A stretch of 6,102 nt of DNA from Candidatus Saccharimonadales bacterium. GTDB lineage: Bacteria > Patescibacteriota > Saccharimonadia > Saccharimonadales > Saccharimonadaceae. The stretch covers positions 1 to 6,102 of the forward strand of contig JASLCP010000045.1 of assembly GCA_030151825.1 (NCBI GenBank), written 5' to 3'. Positions 1 through 5,351 of the stretch are shown here, piece by piece (the stretch's first letter is position 1; the number at the start of each line of letters is the position of its first letter). Position numbers and translations under genes: made by a program. The notes beneath the pieces are model-generated. The model made no database searches. It was not told the origin of the DNA and worked only from the letters and a program-made list of their open reading frames with translations.

Positions 1-27
1 GAAACAGACAAAAAAGGAGAAGTACTA

Positions 28-558
28 ATGGCAGATTTTAATCAGATTCTTGACGCGGGCGATGTTGATGGCGGCATAATTAACGTTGTTGTCGAAATTC
101 CGCAGGGCAGTAGCCACAAAATTGAATGGAACCGCGACTTGGCGGTGATGCAGCTTGATCGTGTTGAGCCGCAGATTTTTGCAAAACCAACCAACTATGG
201 CTTTATTCCGCAGACGCTTGACGAAGATGGCGACGAGCTTGACGCATTGATTGTCACGAACGAACCATTGCCGACTGGTATCTTTTTGGAAGCAAAAGTG
301 ATTGGTGTCATGAAGTTTGAAGACGACGGCGAAGTTGATGACAAAGTCGTTGTCGTGCCGGCAGATGACCGTCATACGGGTAATGCGATTCAGTCACTGG
401 CTGATTTGCCGCAGCAATTGATCAAACAAATTGAGTTCCACTTTAATCACTATAAAGATTTGAAAAAACCAGGAACGACGACTGTTACTAGTTGGGGTGA
501 TGCTGATGAGGCGAAGACCGTGATTAAAGAATCAATCGAACGTTGGAAGAACAAGTAA
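28..558 (+). CDS. ppa: Inorganic pyrophosphatase, family I (soluble)
   Basis: Cytosolic enzyme hydrolysing pyrophosphate to two phosphates, which drives nucleotide, aminoacyl-tRNA and sugar-nucleotide synthesis forward. The 176-aa length is normal for bacterial family I enzymes. Visible family motifs in order: VVEIPQGS with E23, then K31 and E33; YGFIPQT with Y57; the metal-binding signature DGDELDA with D67, D69 and D72; D99, D104 and K106 in the next acidic strand; and the HYK motif with Y142 and K143. All residues expected for the Mg-pyrophosphate site are present. The signature has Glu where many members have Pro, which the family tolerates. The start is supported by an AGGAGA Shine-Dalgarno at 15-20, 7 nt before ATG. 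The promoter lies outside the window. The gene converges on the minus-strand block and shares the hairpin at 577-614. Confidence 0.96.
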   Translation: MADFNQILDAGDVDGGIINVVVEIPQGSSHKIEWNRDLAVMQLDRVEPQIFAKPTNYGFIPQTLDEDGDELDALIVTNEPLPTGIFLEAKVIGVMKFEDDGEVDDKVVVVPADDRHTGNAIQSLADLPQQLIKQIEFHFNHYKDLKKPGTTTVTSWGDADEAKTVIKESIERWKNK

Positions 559-576
559 ATCCAGTTTTTATATAAA

Positions 577-614
577 AAGAAAGCCACCGAAGATGCCAGA
601 TCGGTGGCTTTCTT
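577..614. terminator. Bidirectional intrinsic terminator between convergent genes
   Basis: A perfect 14-bp inverted repeat (577-590 with 601-614) flanks a 10-nt loop. It sits 18 bases after the ppa stop and 11 bases after the stop of the minus-strand 90-aa gene. Read on the minus strand, the stem runs into a T-rich tail (TTTCTTTTTATAT), a good rho-independent terminator. On the plus strand the T run is short and partly inside the stem, so termination of ppa is probably weaker. A second perfect 10-bp stem (584-593 with 611-620) overlaps it and excludes it. Confidence 0.85.
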
Positions 615-625
615 CGGTGGTGGTA

Positions 626-898
626 TCATGACCGCAACAGTATCCGCAGCTTGACGGTGAGGTCATACCGCATCGCCACAATACGCGCGGCATTAATCTG
701 AGCGTGATGAGTGTCCTTGATCGCCTGTATGCGAACACTGTCATCTTCGTGTGTGTCAGCGACAGTCGAACCGAGTCGAAGTAACTCCTGATTGGCGGCG
801 GTCATTGCCTGGTCCAATCTTGTTTCAATCGCCATCAGTTCCTCTTGTGACACGGCCTGCTTGATTGCAATCTCTAGATCACCTAGCTGTACAGACAT
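626..898 (-). CDS. Hypothetical 90-aa helical protein
   Basis: I do not recognise the family. The protein is small, soluble and highly charged, with no signal peptide, membrane segment or cysteine. The composition (Ala, Leu, Ile, Glu, Gln; very few Gly, no Pro) suggests two or three alpha helices: roughly residues 4-42, then a polar acidic turn near 47-54 (THEDDS), then 55-88. It looks like a real gene: GAGGAGAG Shine-Dalgarno about 5 nt before ATG, a near-consensus sigma-70-type promoter upstream (937-965), and a strong terminator just past the stop. It lies downstream of rel in the same direction with no terminator between them, so it may be expressed both from its own promoter and by read-through. 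A helical-hairpin binding or regulatory protein is possible, but no function can be assigned. Confidence 0.8.
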   Translation of the reverse strand: MSVQLGDLEIAIKQAVSQEELMAIETRLDQAMTAANQELLRLGSTVADTHEDDSVRIQAIKDTHHAQINAARIVAMRYDLTVKLRILLRS

Positions 899-936
899 GA
901 CTCTCTCCTCACTACTGGACGGGTCCGACGGTGGTA

Positions 937-965
937 ATAATAGAATATATAGATATTAAAGTCAA
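937..965 (-). promoter_or_regulatory. Promoter of the 90-aa gene
   Basis: Reading the minus strand, TTGACT (965-960) and TATTAT (942-937) are separated by exactly 17 nt. Each hexamer matches the housekeeping consensus at 5 of 6 positions. Transcription would start near 930 and give a leader of about 30 nt carrying the GAGGAGAG ribosome site. It occupies most of the rel-to-90-aa-gene gap. Confidence 0.8.
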
Positions 966-977
966 TAGTAGTGCGAG

Positions 978-2513
978 CTATTTCGCTTTGCGGCGGGCTT
1001 TGCTACGTATGACTGCGGCGGCATGACTGATTGTTTCGATAAGCCCTAACTTTCGCAGTTGCATACGTAATTTTGCTCGAGCATGACTGGTGGTAACGAG
1101 TTCTTGCCATGGTTGTTTTGGCAGTGATGATCGGCGCGTGACGACCTCAACCACGTCGCCATTGGATAGCGGTTTATCAAACGCATGGATATTGCCGTTT
1201 ACGCGGAAACTGTAGGCGTGTTTGCCCACGTCACTATGTACCAAATAGGCGAAATCAAGCGGCAGTGCACCTTCGGGTAGGTTGTAAATATCACCCTTTG
1301 GGGAGTACACAAAAATCCGGTTACCAAACAAGTCGACATTCAATTGCTCTTGGCTTATTTCTTCACCGTCACGCAGGCGCGTGGCAATTTCTTGCATCTG
1401 AGTAATCCACTGTAGTTCTGCGGGTAGGCTCGAGGCGCCTTTTTTCTTGGTGTAATTTTTGTCGGTTTTTTGTTCGTGATAATGAAAACTTGCCGCGAGA
1501 CCCTGTTCGGCGTAATCGTGCATATCGTGAGTGCGAATCTGAAATTCGACGATTTGCTTGCTAGGTGTGATGACGGTCGTGTGGAGACTTTGGTAGCCGT
1601 TTGGTTTTGGGATGGCAATGTAATCTTTGATACGTGCAATCATTGGCTGGTACATACTGTGCAAGATTCCCAAAATTCGGTAACAATCTTCTTTTTTATC
1701 GACAATAATCCGCAGCGCCATCAGGTCGTAAATATCATCAATATTACCATCAACTTTTCCTAGCTTTTTATACAAGCTATAGATACTTTTGACACGACCG
1801 TTAATCTCAAACTCGATATCTTGTTTTTTGAGTTCTCGTTCGACCTCGGTGCGCACGACACCTAGTTTGCGAGTACTTTTACCGAGTCGTTTTTTCATCA
1901 AGGCTTGGAGATTCTTGAATTCTTTGGGATCCAGATAGCTAAATGCCAGTTCTTCCATCTGCATGCGCACGCGTCCCATCCCAAGCCGATCGGCCATTGG
2001 CGCAAATACTTCCAACGTTTCGCGAGCAATTTTTTGCTGCTTTTCTGGCGGCATATGCTGCAGTGTCGACATGTTATGCAAGCGATCGGCGAGTTTGATA
2101 ATGATGACGCGGACGTCCTGGCCGACGGCGATTAATAATTTCGAGAGATTGTCTTTGGTTTGCGGCAAATAGCTGGACAGATCGCGCATACCAGCACGCG
2201 CCTGAGATACTTTGGTGACGCCATCAACCAAAAACGCCACGTCGCGACCAAACAATGTCTCGATTTCTTCCAGTGTGGCGTCAGTGTCTTCGACTGTATC
2301 ATGCAAGACACCGGCTAGCACCGTGTCGATGTCCATGCCCCACTCGATGAGGGTATAAGCAACGTGGAGCGGGTGAATGATGTAGGGTTCGCCGCTTTTT
2401 CGTTTTTGGCCTACGTGTTTGTCTTTTGCATAGTTCATGGCGTGCTCAAGCTCGAGTAGTTGGTCTTCGTCATAAAACTCGACGGCAAGCTGAATCACAT
2501 CACGTTGTTTCAT
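978..2513 (-). CDS. rel: Bifunctional (p)ppGpp synthetase/hydrolase, short Rel
   Basis: Cytosolic enzyme that makes (p)ppGpp from ATP and GDP/GTP and also hydrolyses it. The N-terminal HD hydrolase domain (about residues 20-180) keeps the metal ligands H47, H71, D72 and D143, plus E75/D76 and N147. The synthetase domain (about 235-347) keeps D263, the RIKD motif at 294-297 (the charge type of bifunctional Rel/SpoT rather than synthetase-only RelA), Y307 and catalytic E323. The usual AAHWxYK motif reads AASFHYH. A TGS domain (about 394-460) keeps H426 in YLVHSDVG. The protein ends about 50 residues later, at 511 aa versus roughly 700-750 in typical long Rel. The helical, zinc-finger/CC and ACT/RRM regions are therefore missing. 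No remnant lies in the 79 bases before the next gene, so this is not a fresh frameshift. M1 is favoured because it aligns with family starts. There is no Shine-Dalgarno, and a -10 box lies 6 nt upstream. Confidence 0.95.
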   Translation of the reverse strand: MKQRDVIQLAVEFYDEDQLLELEHAMNYAKDKHVGQKRKSGEPYIIHPLHVAYTLIEWGMDIDTVLAGVLHDTVEDTDATLEEIETLFGRDVAFLVDGVTKVSQARAGMRDLSSYLPQTKDNLSKLLIAVGQDVRVIIIKLADRLHNMSTLQHMPPEKQQKIARETLEVFAPMADRLGMGRVRMQMEELAFSYLDPKEFKNLQALMKKRLGKSTRKLGVVRTEVERELKKQDIEFEINGRVKSIYSLYKKLGKVDGNIDDIYDLMALRIIVDKKEDCYRILGILHSMYQPMIARIKDYIAIPKPNGYQSLHTTVITPSKQIVEFQIRTHDMHDYAEQGLAASFHYHEQKTDKNYTKKKGASSLPAELQWITQMQEIATRLRDGEEISQEQLNVDLFGNRIFVYSPKGDIYNLPEGALPLDFAYLVHSDVGKHAYSFRVNGNIHAFDKPLSNGDVVEVVTRRSSLPKQPWQELVTTSHARAKLRMQLRKLGLIETISHAAAVIRSKARRKAK

Positions 2514-2519
2514 GATGAT

Positions 2520-2528
2520 AGTATAGCA
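2520..2528 (-). promoter_or_regulatory. Extended -10 promoter giving leaderless rel mRNA
   Basis: On the minus strand, TGCTATACT (2528-2520) is an extended -10 element (TGnTATACT) in the 33-nt gap after the upstream carbonic anhydrase gene. It is separated from the rel ATG by only 6 nt (ATCATC), so the expected start of transcription is at or next to the A of ATG. No good -35 is seen (AGGAAA at 17-nt spacing), which is common with extended -10 promoters. No ribosome site precedes the gene, which fits a leaderless message. Co-transcription from the upstream gene remains possible. Confidence 0.6.
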
Positions 2529-2546
2529 AACGCCTACCGGTTTTTC

Positions 2547-3599
2547 CTACTGGTCGGCCGAGCGACGATAGACGGGCAAATCGCCCGCCGTCAGTGTGCC
2601 GGCAACCGCCAAGGTACGAATCAAAAAGTCGGCAAAGGCCACTTGACGAATATAATCACTATCGGCTGTTGGGTCTTCTTCTTTGGCGATAGTCGCAACA
2701 ATGTCGGCAATTTGTCGGCCGCGCCAAGTATCAACACAAAAGGCCTGCACGATGCGTGGCTTGTCTGCGCCGTGAGCGTTTTTGACGGTTTCAGTAAAGT
2801 ACTGCTGGTCGAGTGTCGTGTCATCGACGTCATTGATCACGATGGTTTCTTCGATGTGATGGCCGGCCAGTTCTTTGATGACTGCCCCCGACTCGAGCAG
2901 TTGGTCCATTGACGCTGTGCCGCTCGCATCGGCAAAATAGCCATCGGCGTGAGCGAGTGCCTCATACACTTCGTAGGCTTCTTTGATTGCTGTTTCGTTT
3001 GCGCCGAACTCGTCGCCGTACAGAGCTTGCAGGGTGGCGGTGATTTCGGAGCGATACTTGACGGCATTATGAGTAATGACTTGATATTTATCGATAGCGC
3101 CACATCCGCAATTATCGCCCGAGGCATGATCATCGCTATGTGCACCGTGGTGAATGCCATGAGCCGCCAATGCGTCGGCCATGGCAGCGCGGTCGGTGCC
3201 AGCACTGTTACCAGCCTGTGGTGCGCCGTGGATTGCTCGCCACATACTGGCAGCGGTAACGAGGCCGCCGCCAAATACTTTGGCGCGTAGCTTTGATGAT
3301 CCATAGAAACGAATCTTCTTTTCGCCATCGTCATCGGTATATTTCTGAATAATTTTTGTCCATGGGCGACCGTCGCCGCAACCGTCGTCATCGACTTCGA
3401 CTGACTTGAAGGCGTTGGGGTCATTTGTGAGTAATTTGTCGATATGTCGTGGTGTTTCGGAGGTTAAAATACCTTGTTCGATTTGTGAGGCCACGCTAAT
3501 GCCGCCTTCGCCAAAGCCAAGTCCGTGAGGTGCGATGCAATTAATGCGGATAGGTGAAGTGTTGATTTCTTGATTCATTGGTGTTGTTTCCCTGTTCAT
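2547..3599 (-). CDS. Zeta/cadmium-type carbonic anhydrase homologue (CDCA family)
   Basis: Probable metal-dependent CO2 hydration enzyme (CO2 + H2O to bicarbonate + H+). It shares the landmark order of the diatom cadmium carbonic anhydrase CDCA1, as recalled rather than aligned. CGDGR (C74, D76, R78) matches the diatom CVDGR. FGGGL at 109-113 matches the MPGGI region. The His/Asp/Cys-rich stretch 147-167 matches VHGDHSS...GCG. A GxVIKELAGHHIEE-to-IN segment (238-256), then TL and CVDTW (288-292), match the diatom C-terminal core. Predicted metal ligands are C74, H154 and C166, with a D76/R78 dyad, similar in logic to beta carbonic anhydrases. There is one catalytic unit (350 aa) and no signal peptide or membrane segment, so it is likely cytosolic. 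M1 lies only 11 nt after a consensus -10. M8 (ATG at 3578-3576), with an AGGGA site 10 nt upstream, is an equally plausible start. Activity and metal (Zn or Cd) are unproven. Confidence 0.8.
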   Translation of the reverse strand: MNRETTPMNQEINTSPIRINCIAPHGLGFGEGGISVASQIEQGILTSETPRHIDKLLTNDPNAFKSVEVDDDGCGDGRPWTKIIQKYTDDDGEKKIRFYGSSKLRAKVFGGGLVTAASMWRAIHGAPQAGNSAGTDRAAMADALAAHGIHHGAHSDDHASGDNCGCGAIDKYQVITHNAVKYRSEITATLQALYGDEFGANETAIKEAYEVYEALAHADGYFADASGTASMDQLLESGAVIKELAGHHIEETIVINDVDDTTLDQQYFTETVKNAHGADKPRIVQAFCVDTWRGRQIADIVATIAKEEDPTADSDYIRQVAFADFLIRTLAVAGTLTAGDLPVYRRSADQ

Positions 3600-3610
3600 G
3601 ACAAAAACGT

Positions 3611-3616
3611 ATTATA
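3611..3616 (-). promoter_or_regulatory. -10 box of the carbonic anhydrase gene
   Basis: Perfect TATAAT on the minus strand. No convincing -35 is present at 16-18 nt. The expected start near 3604 leaves only about 5 nt before the first ATG (3599), but about 26 nt before the second in-frame ATG at 3578. It lies in the divergent region shared with gap and would also drive rel by read-through. Confidence 0.65.
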
Positions 3617-3662
3617 CTCCTGTTCTGGTGATCGAGCGATAGTATTTTTTGTTATTTATTAT

Positions 3663-3692
3663 TTGCGCGGAATCACTGGTGTGATATACAAT
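3663..3692 (+). promoter_or_regulatory. Promoter of gap
   Basis: TACAAT (3687-3692, 5 of 6 consensus) has a weak TTGCGC (3663-3668) 18 nt upstream. An overlapping alternative is the extended -10 TGATATACA (3682-3690). The leader would be about 38 nt and carries AAGGGGA (3722-3728), a ribosome site 8 nt before the gap ATG. The rest of the divergent 3600-3736 interval is AT-rich, with no clear operator or riboswitch. Confidence 0.55.
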
Positions 3693-3736
3693 AAAAAGCA
3701 AAGAACTAATGCTTTCCACAAAAGGGGATTATCAGG

Positions 3737-4753
3737 ATGAGTCAAGTAACACTGGGTATTAATGGGTTTGGCCGCATTGGTCGCAACGCGTTCAAGATTG
3801 CATTTGATCGTAGCGATATCGACATTGTGGCAATTAACGATCTAACCGACACAAAAACGCTGGCGTATTTACTGAAAAACGACAGTAATTACGGCACTTA
3901 TCATCACGACGTGTCATATGATGACAGTGGCATTATTGTGAACGGCAAACATATCAAGGTATTGGCAGAGCGTGATCCTGCGGCCCTGCCATGGGGAACA
4001 TTGGGTGTCGAGTTGGTGATCGAATCGACCGGGTTCTTTACCGCCAAAGAAGACGCCGAAAAACACATCATCGGTGGTGGTGCAAAACGTGTCGTCATCA
4101 GTGGTCCGACTAAAAGTGAAGGTGTTGATACAATTGTGTTGGGCGCTAACGAAGACGCTATTGGTGGTGCGACACATGTCGTTAGCAACGCTAGCTGTAC
4201 GACGAATAGCCTTGGCGCGGTGATGGCGATTTTGGATGCTGAATTTGGTGTTGAAAAATCACTTTTGACTACCGTACATAGCTATACTGCTAGTCAGGCA
4301 ATTCAAGATGCCCCGAAGAAAGATCTTCGTGAAGGCCGTAACGGTGCAGAGAATATTGTGCCAACGACGACGGGTGCAGCAATTGCTGTTACCAAGACAT
4401 TACCGCAGCTGGAAGGCAAGTTTGACGGACTATCAATTCGCGTTCCGACCCCAGTTGTGTCGATTAGCGATGTGACCGCACTTCTCAGTCGTGACGTGAC
4501 CGTCGAAGAAATCAATGATGTATTTAAGAAGGCTGCTGCCGAGCCATTCTATCAGGGTATTCTGGCAGTGAGCGAAGAGCCATTGGTGTCGCGAGATTAT
4601 ATTGGTAACAGTCACTCGGGGACTGTTGACTTGTTATTGACCAAAGTTGTTGGTGGAAATCTCATCAAAATCGCTGTGTGGTACGACAACGAATGGGGCT
4701 ATAGCAATCGACTGGTCGAGCTGGTTGCTGACATCGGCAAATCGATTAAGTAG
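3737..4753 (+). CDS. gap: Glyceraldehyde-3-phosphate dehydrogenase, phosphorylating
   Basis: Cytosolic glycolytic enzyme: glyceraldehyde 3-phosphate + NAD+ + phosphate to 1,3-bisphosphoglycerate + NADH. The 338-aa length is normal for the type I bacterial enzyme. The N-terminal Rossmann domain opens with GINGFGRIGR (7-16), and the second strand ends in ND (N34, D35), which suggests NAD preference. The catalytic motif SNASCTTN gives C154, with H181 in TTVHSYTASQ as its partner. The S-loop region DAPKKDLREGR leads into NIVPTTTGAA. RVPTPVVSISD and the C-terminal WYDNEWGYSNR are also intact. The start is supported by AAGGGGA 8 nt upstream. It is transcribed alone: divergent from the carbonic anhydrase gene and closed by a hairpin at 4775-4800. 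Functionally it receives the triose phosphate produced by the downstream pentose phosphate operon. Confidence 0.97.
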   Translation: MSQVTLGINGFGRIGRNAFKIAFDRSDIDIVAINDLTDTKTLAYLLKNDSNYGTYHHDVSYDDSGIIVNGKHIKVLAERDPAALPWGTLGVELVIESTGFFTAKEDAEKHIIGGGAKRVVISGPTKSEGVDTIVLGANEDAIGGATHVVSNASCTTNSLGAVMAILDAEFGVEKSLLTTVHSYTASQAIQDAPKKDLREGRNGAENIVPTTTGAAIAVTKTLPQLEGKFDGLSIRVPTPVVSISDVTALLSRDVTVEEINDVFKKAAAEPFYQGILAVSEEPLVSRDYIGNSHSGTVDLLLTKVVGGNLIKIAVWYDNEWGYSNRLVELVADIGKSIK

Positions 4754-4774
4754 GCAGTATAATCGCCAAAAGGT

Positions 4775-4812
4775 GCCCTCATGACGTGCGTGATGAGGGC
4801 CTATCTTTCTAT
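4775..4812 (+). terminator. Rho-independent terminator after gap
   Basis: GCCCTCAT (4775-4782) and its exact complement ATGAGGGC (4793-4800) form an 8-bp GC-rich stem with a 10-nt loop, 21 bases after the gap stop. The tail (CTATCTTTCTATC) is pyrimidine-rich with interrupted T runs. It insulates gap from the rpiB promoter downstream. Confidence 0.8.
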
Positions 4813-4860
4813 CATAACATAAGTATTATAAAAACACAAATTTAGGCTCCGTGTCAATCA

Positions 4861-4889
4861 TTGCAATAAACAGCCATACCGCTTATACT
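4861..4889 (+). promoter_or_regulatory. Promoter of the rpiB-rpe-tkt operon, predicted leaderless
   Basis: TTGCAA (4861-4866) and TATACT (4884-4889) are separated by exactly 17 nt. The ATG of rpiB follows the -10 by only 6 nt (TAAGGC), so transcription should begin at or beside the start codon. The same TATACT-6 nt-ATG geometry precedes rel. The remaining bases between the gap terminator and this site (4813-4860) are AT-rich and hold nothing I recognise. Confidence 0.7.
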
Positions 4890-4895
4890 TAAGGC

Positions 4896-5351
4896 ATGAA
4901 GATATTCTTGGGGTCTGACCATAACGGCTATCATTTGAAAGAAAAAATGTTTGCGTATCTGGCCAAGCGCGGCTACGACGTTGAAGACGTCGGCGGCAAA
5001 GAACTTAATCCGGACGATGATTTCCCGCAATTTGCTCAGCTAGCGGCACTGAAGGTACTGGGTGAGGACGAAAAAACTGATCCACGAGCGATCTTGCTCT
5101 GTGGCGGTGGTCAAGGTATGGCCATGGCAGCCAATCGATTCCGCGGTATTCGTGCCAGCGTCATCTGGGACAATTACGAGGCAAAAATGACTCGCAACGA
5201 CAACGACAGTAATGTACTCTGTTTGCCGTCACGCGTGCTCGAAAAGGACGATGCTGAATGGAAAGCAATTGTCGACACCTGGCTCGATACTCCGTTTGCT
5301 ACGGCTGCACGATATAAGCGACGCAATGCGCAGATTGACGAGATTGCCTGA
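4896..5351 (+). CDS. rpiB: Ribose 5-phosphate isomerase B (RpiB/LacAB family)
   Basis: Cytosolic aldose-ketose isomerase that interconverts ribulose 5-phosphate and ribose 5-phosphate. At 151 aa it is normal for the family. Seen motifs: GSDHNG (D8, H9) at the N terminus; CGGGQGMAMAANRFRGIRA (69-87) with the catalytic Cys as C69, where the usual form is CGTGxGMSIAANK; NVLCLPSRVL (106-115); and a basic RYKRR near the C terminus (134-138) that would hold the phosphate. Oddities: the catalytic His of E. coli RpiB (H99, in the RQHND motif) aligns with D102 in RNDND here, and the anion-hole Thr of CGTG is Gly. The first gene of the operon, it has no ribosome site and a -10 box 6 nt before ATG. Its TGA overlaps the rpe ATG by one base (TGATG). 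A related sugar-phosphate isomerase specificity is possible, but the neighbours favour RpiB. Confidence 0.88.
   Translation: MKIFLGSDHNGYHLKEKMFAYLAKRGYDVEDVGGKELNPDDDFPQFAQLAALKVLGEDEKTDPRAILLCGGGQGMAMAANRFRGIRASVIWDNYEAKMTRNDNDSNVLCLPSRVLEKDDAEWKAIVDTWLDTPFATAARYKRRNAQIDEIA

Noticed and set aside
626..898. Chorismate mutase-like identity for the 90-aa protein (small, all-helical)
   Set aside because: Size and helicity are the only similarities. The expected pattern of active-site Arg/Lys/Glu residues is not recognisable.
899..977. Possible frameshifted remainder of the Rel C-terminal domains
   Set aside because: The interval is only 79 bases and is occupied by a promoter and ribosome site. 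About 200 missing residues cannot be there.
2460..2912. 150-codon open frame on the plus strand opposite the end of the carbonic anhydrase gene and the rel start
   Set aside because: It lies fully antisense to two well-supported genes, shows no recognisable domain, and has a hydrophobic, low-complexity shadow composition.
2837..3424. 195-codon open frame on the minus strand inside the carbonic anhydrase gene in another frame
   Set aside because: It is rich in Ser/Thr/Pro/Ala from frame-shifted GC-rich codons and has no motif. The overlapping frame carries clear family motifs throughout.
3695..3715. Small hairpin (AAAGCA with TGCTTT) in the gap leader as a regulatory element
   Set aside because: It is only 6 AT-rich bp and overlaps the expected transcription start, so the left arm may not be transcribed.
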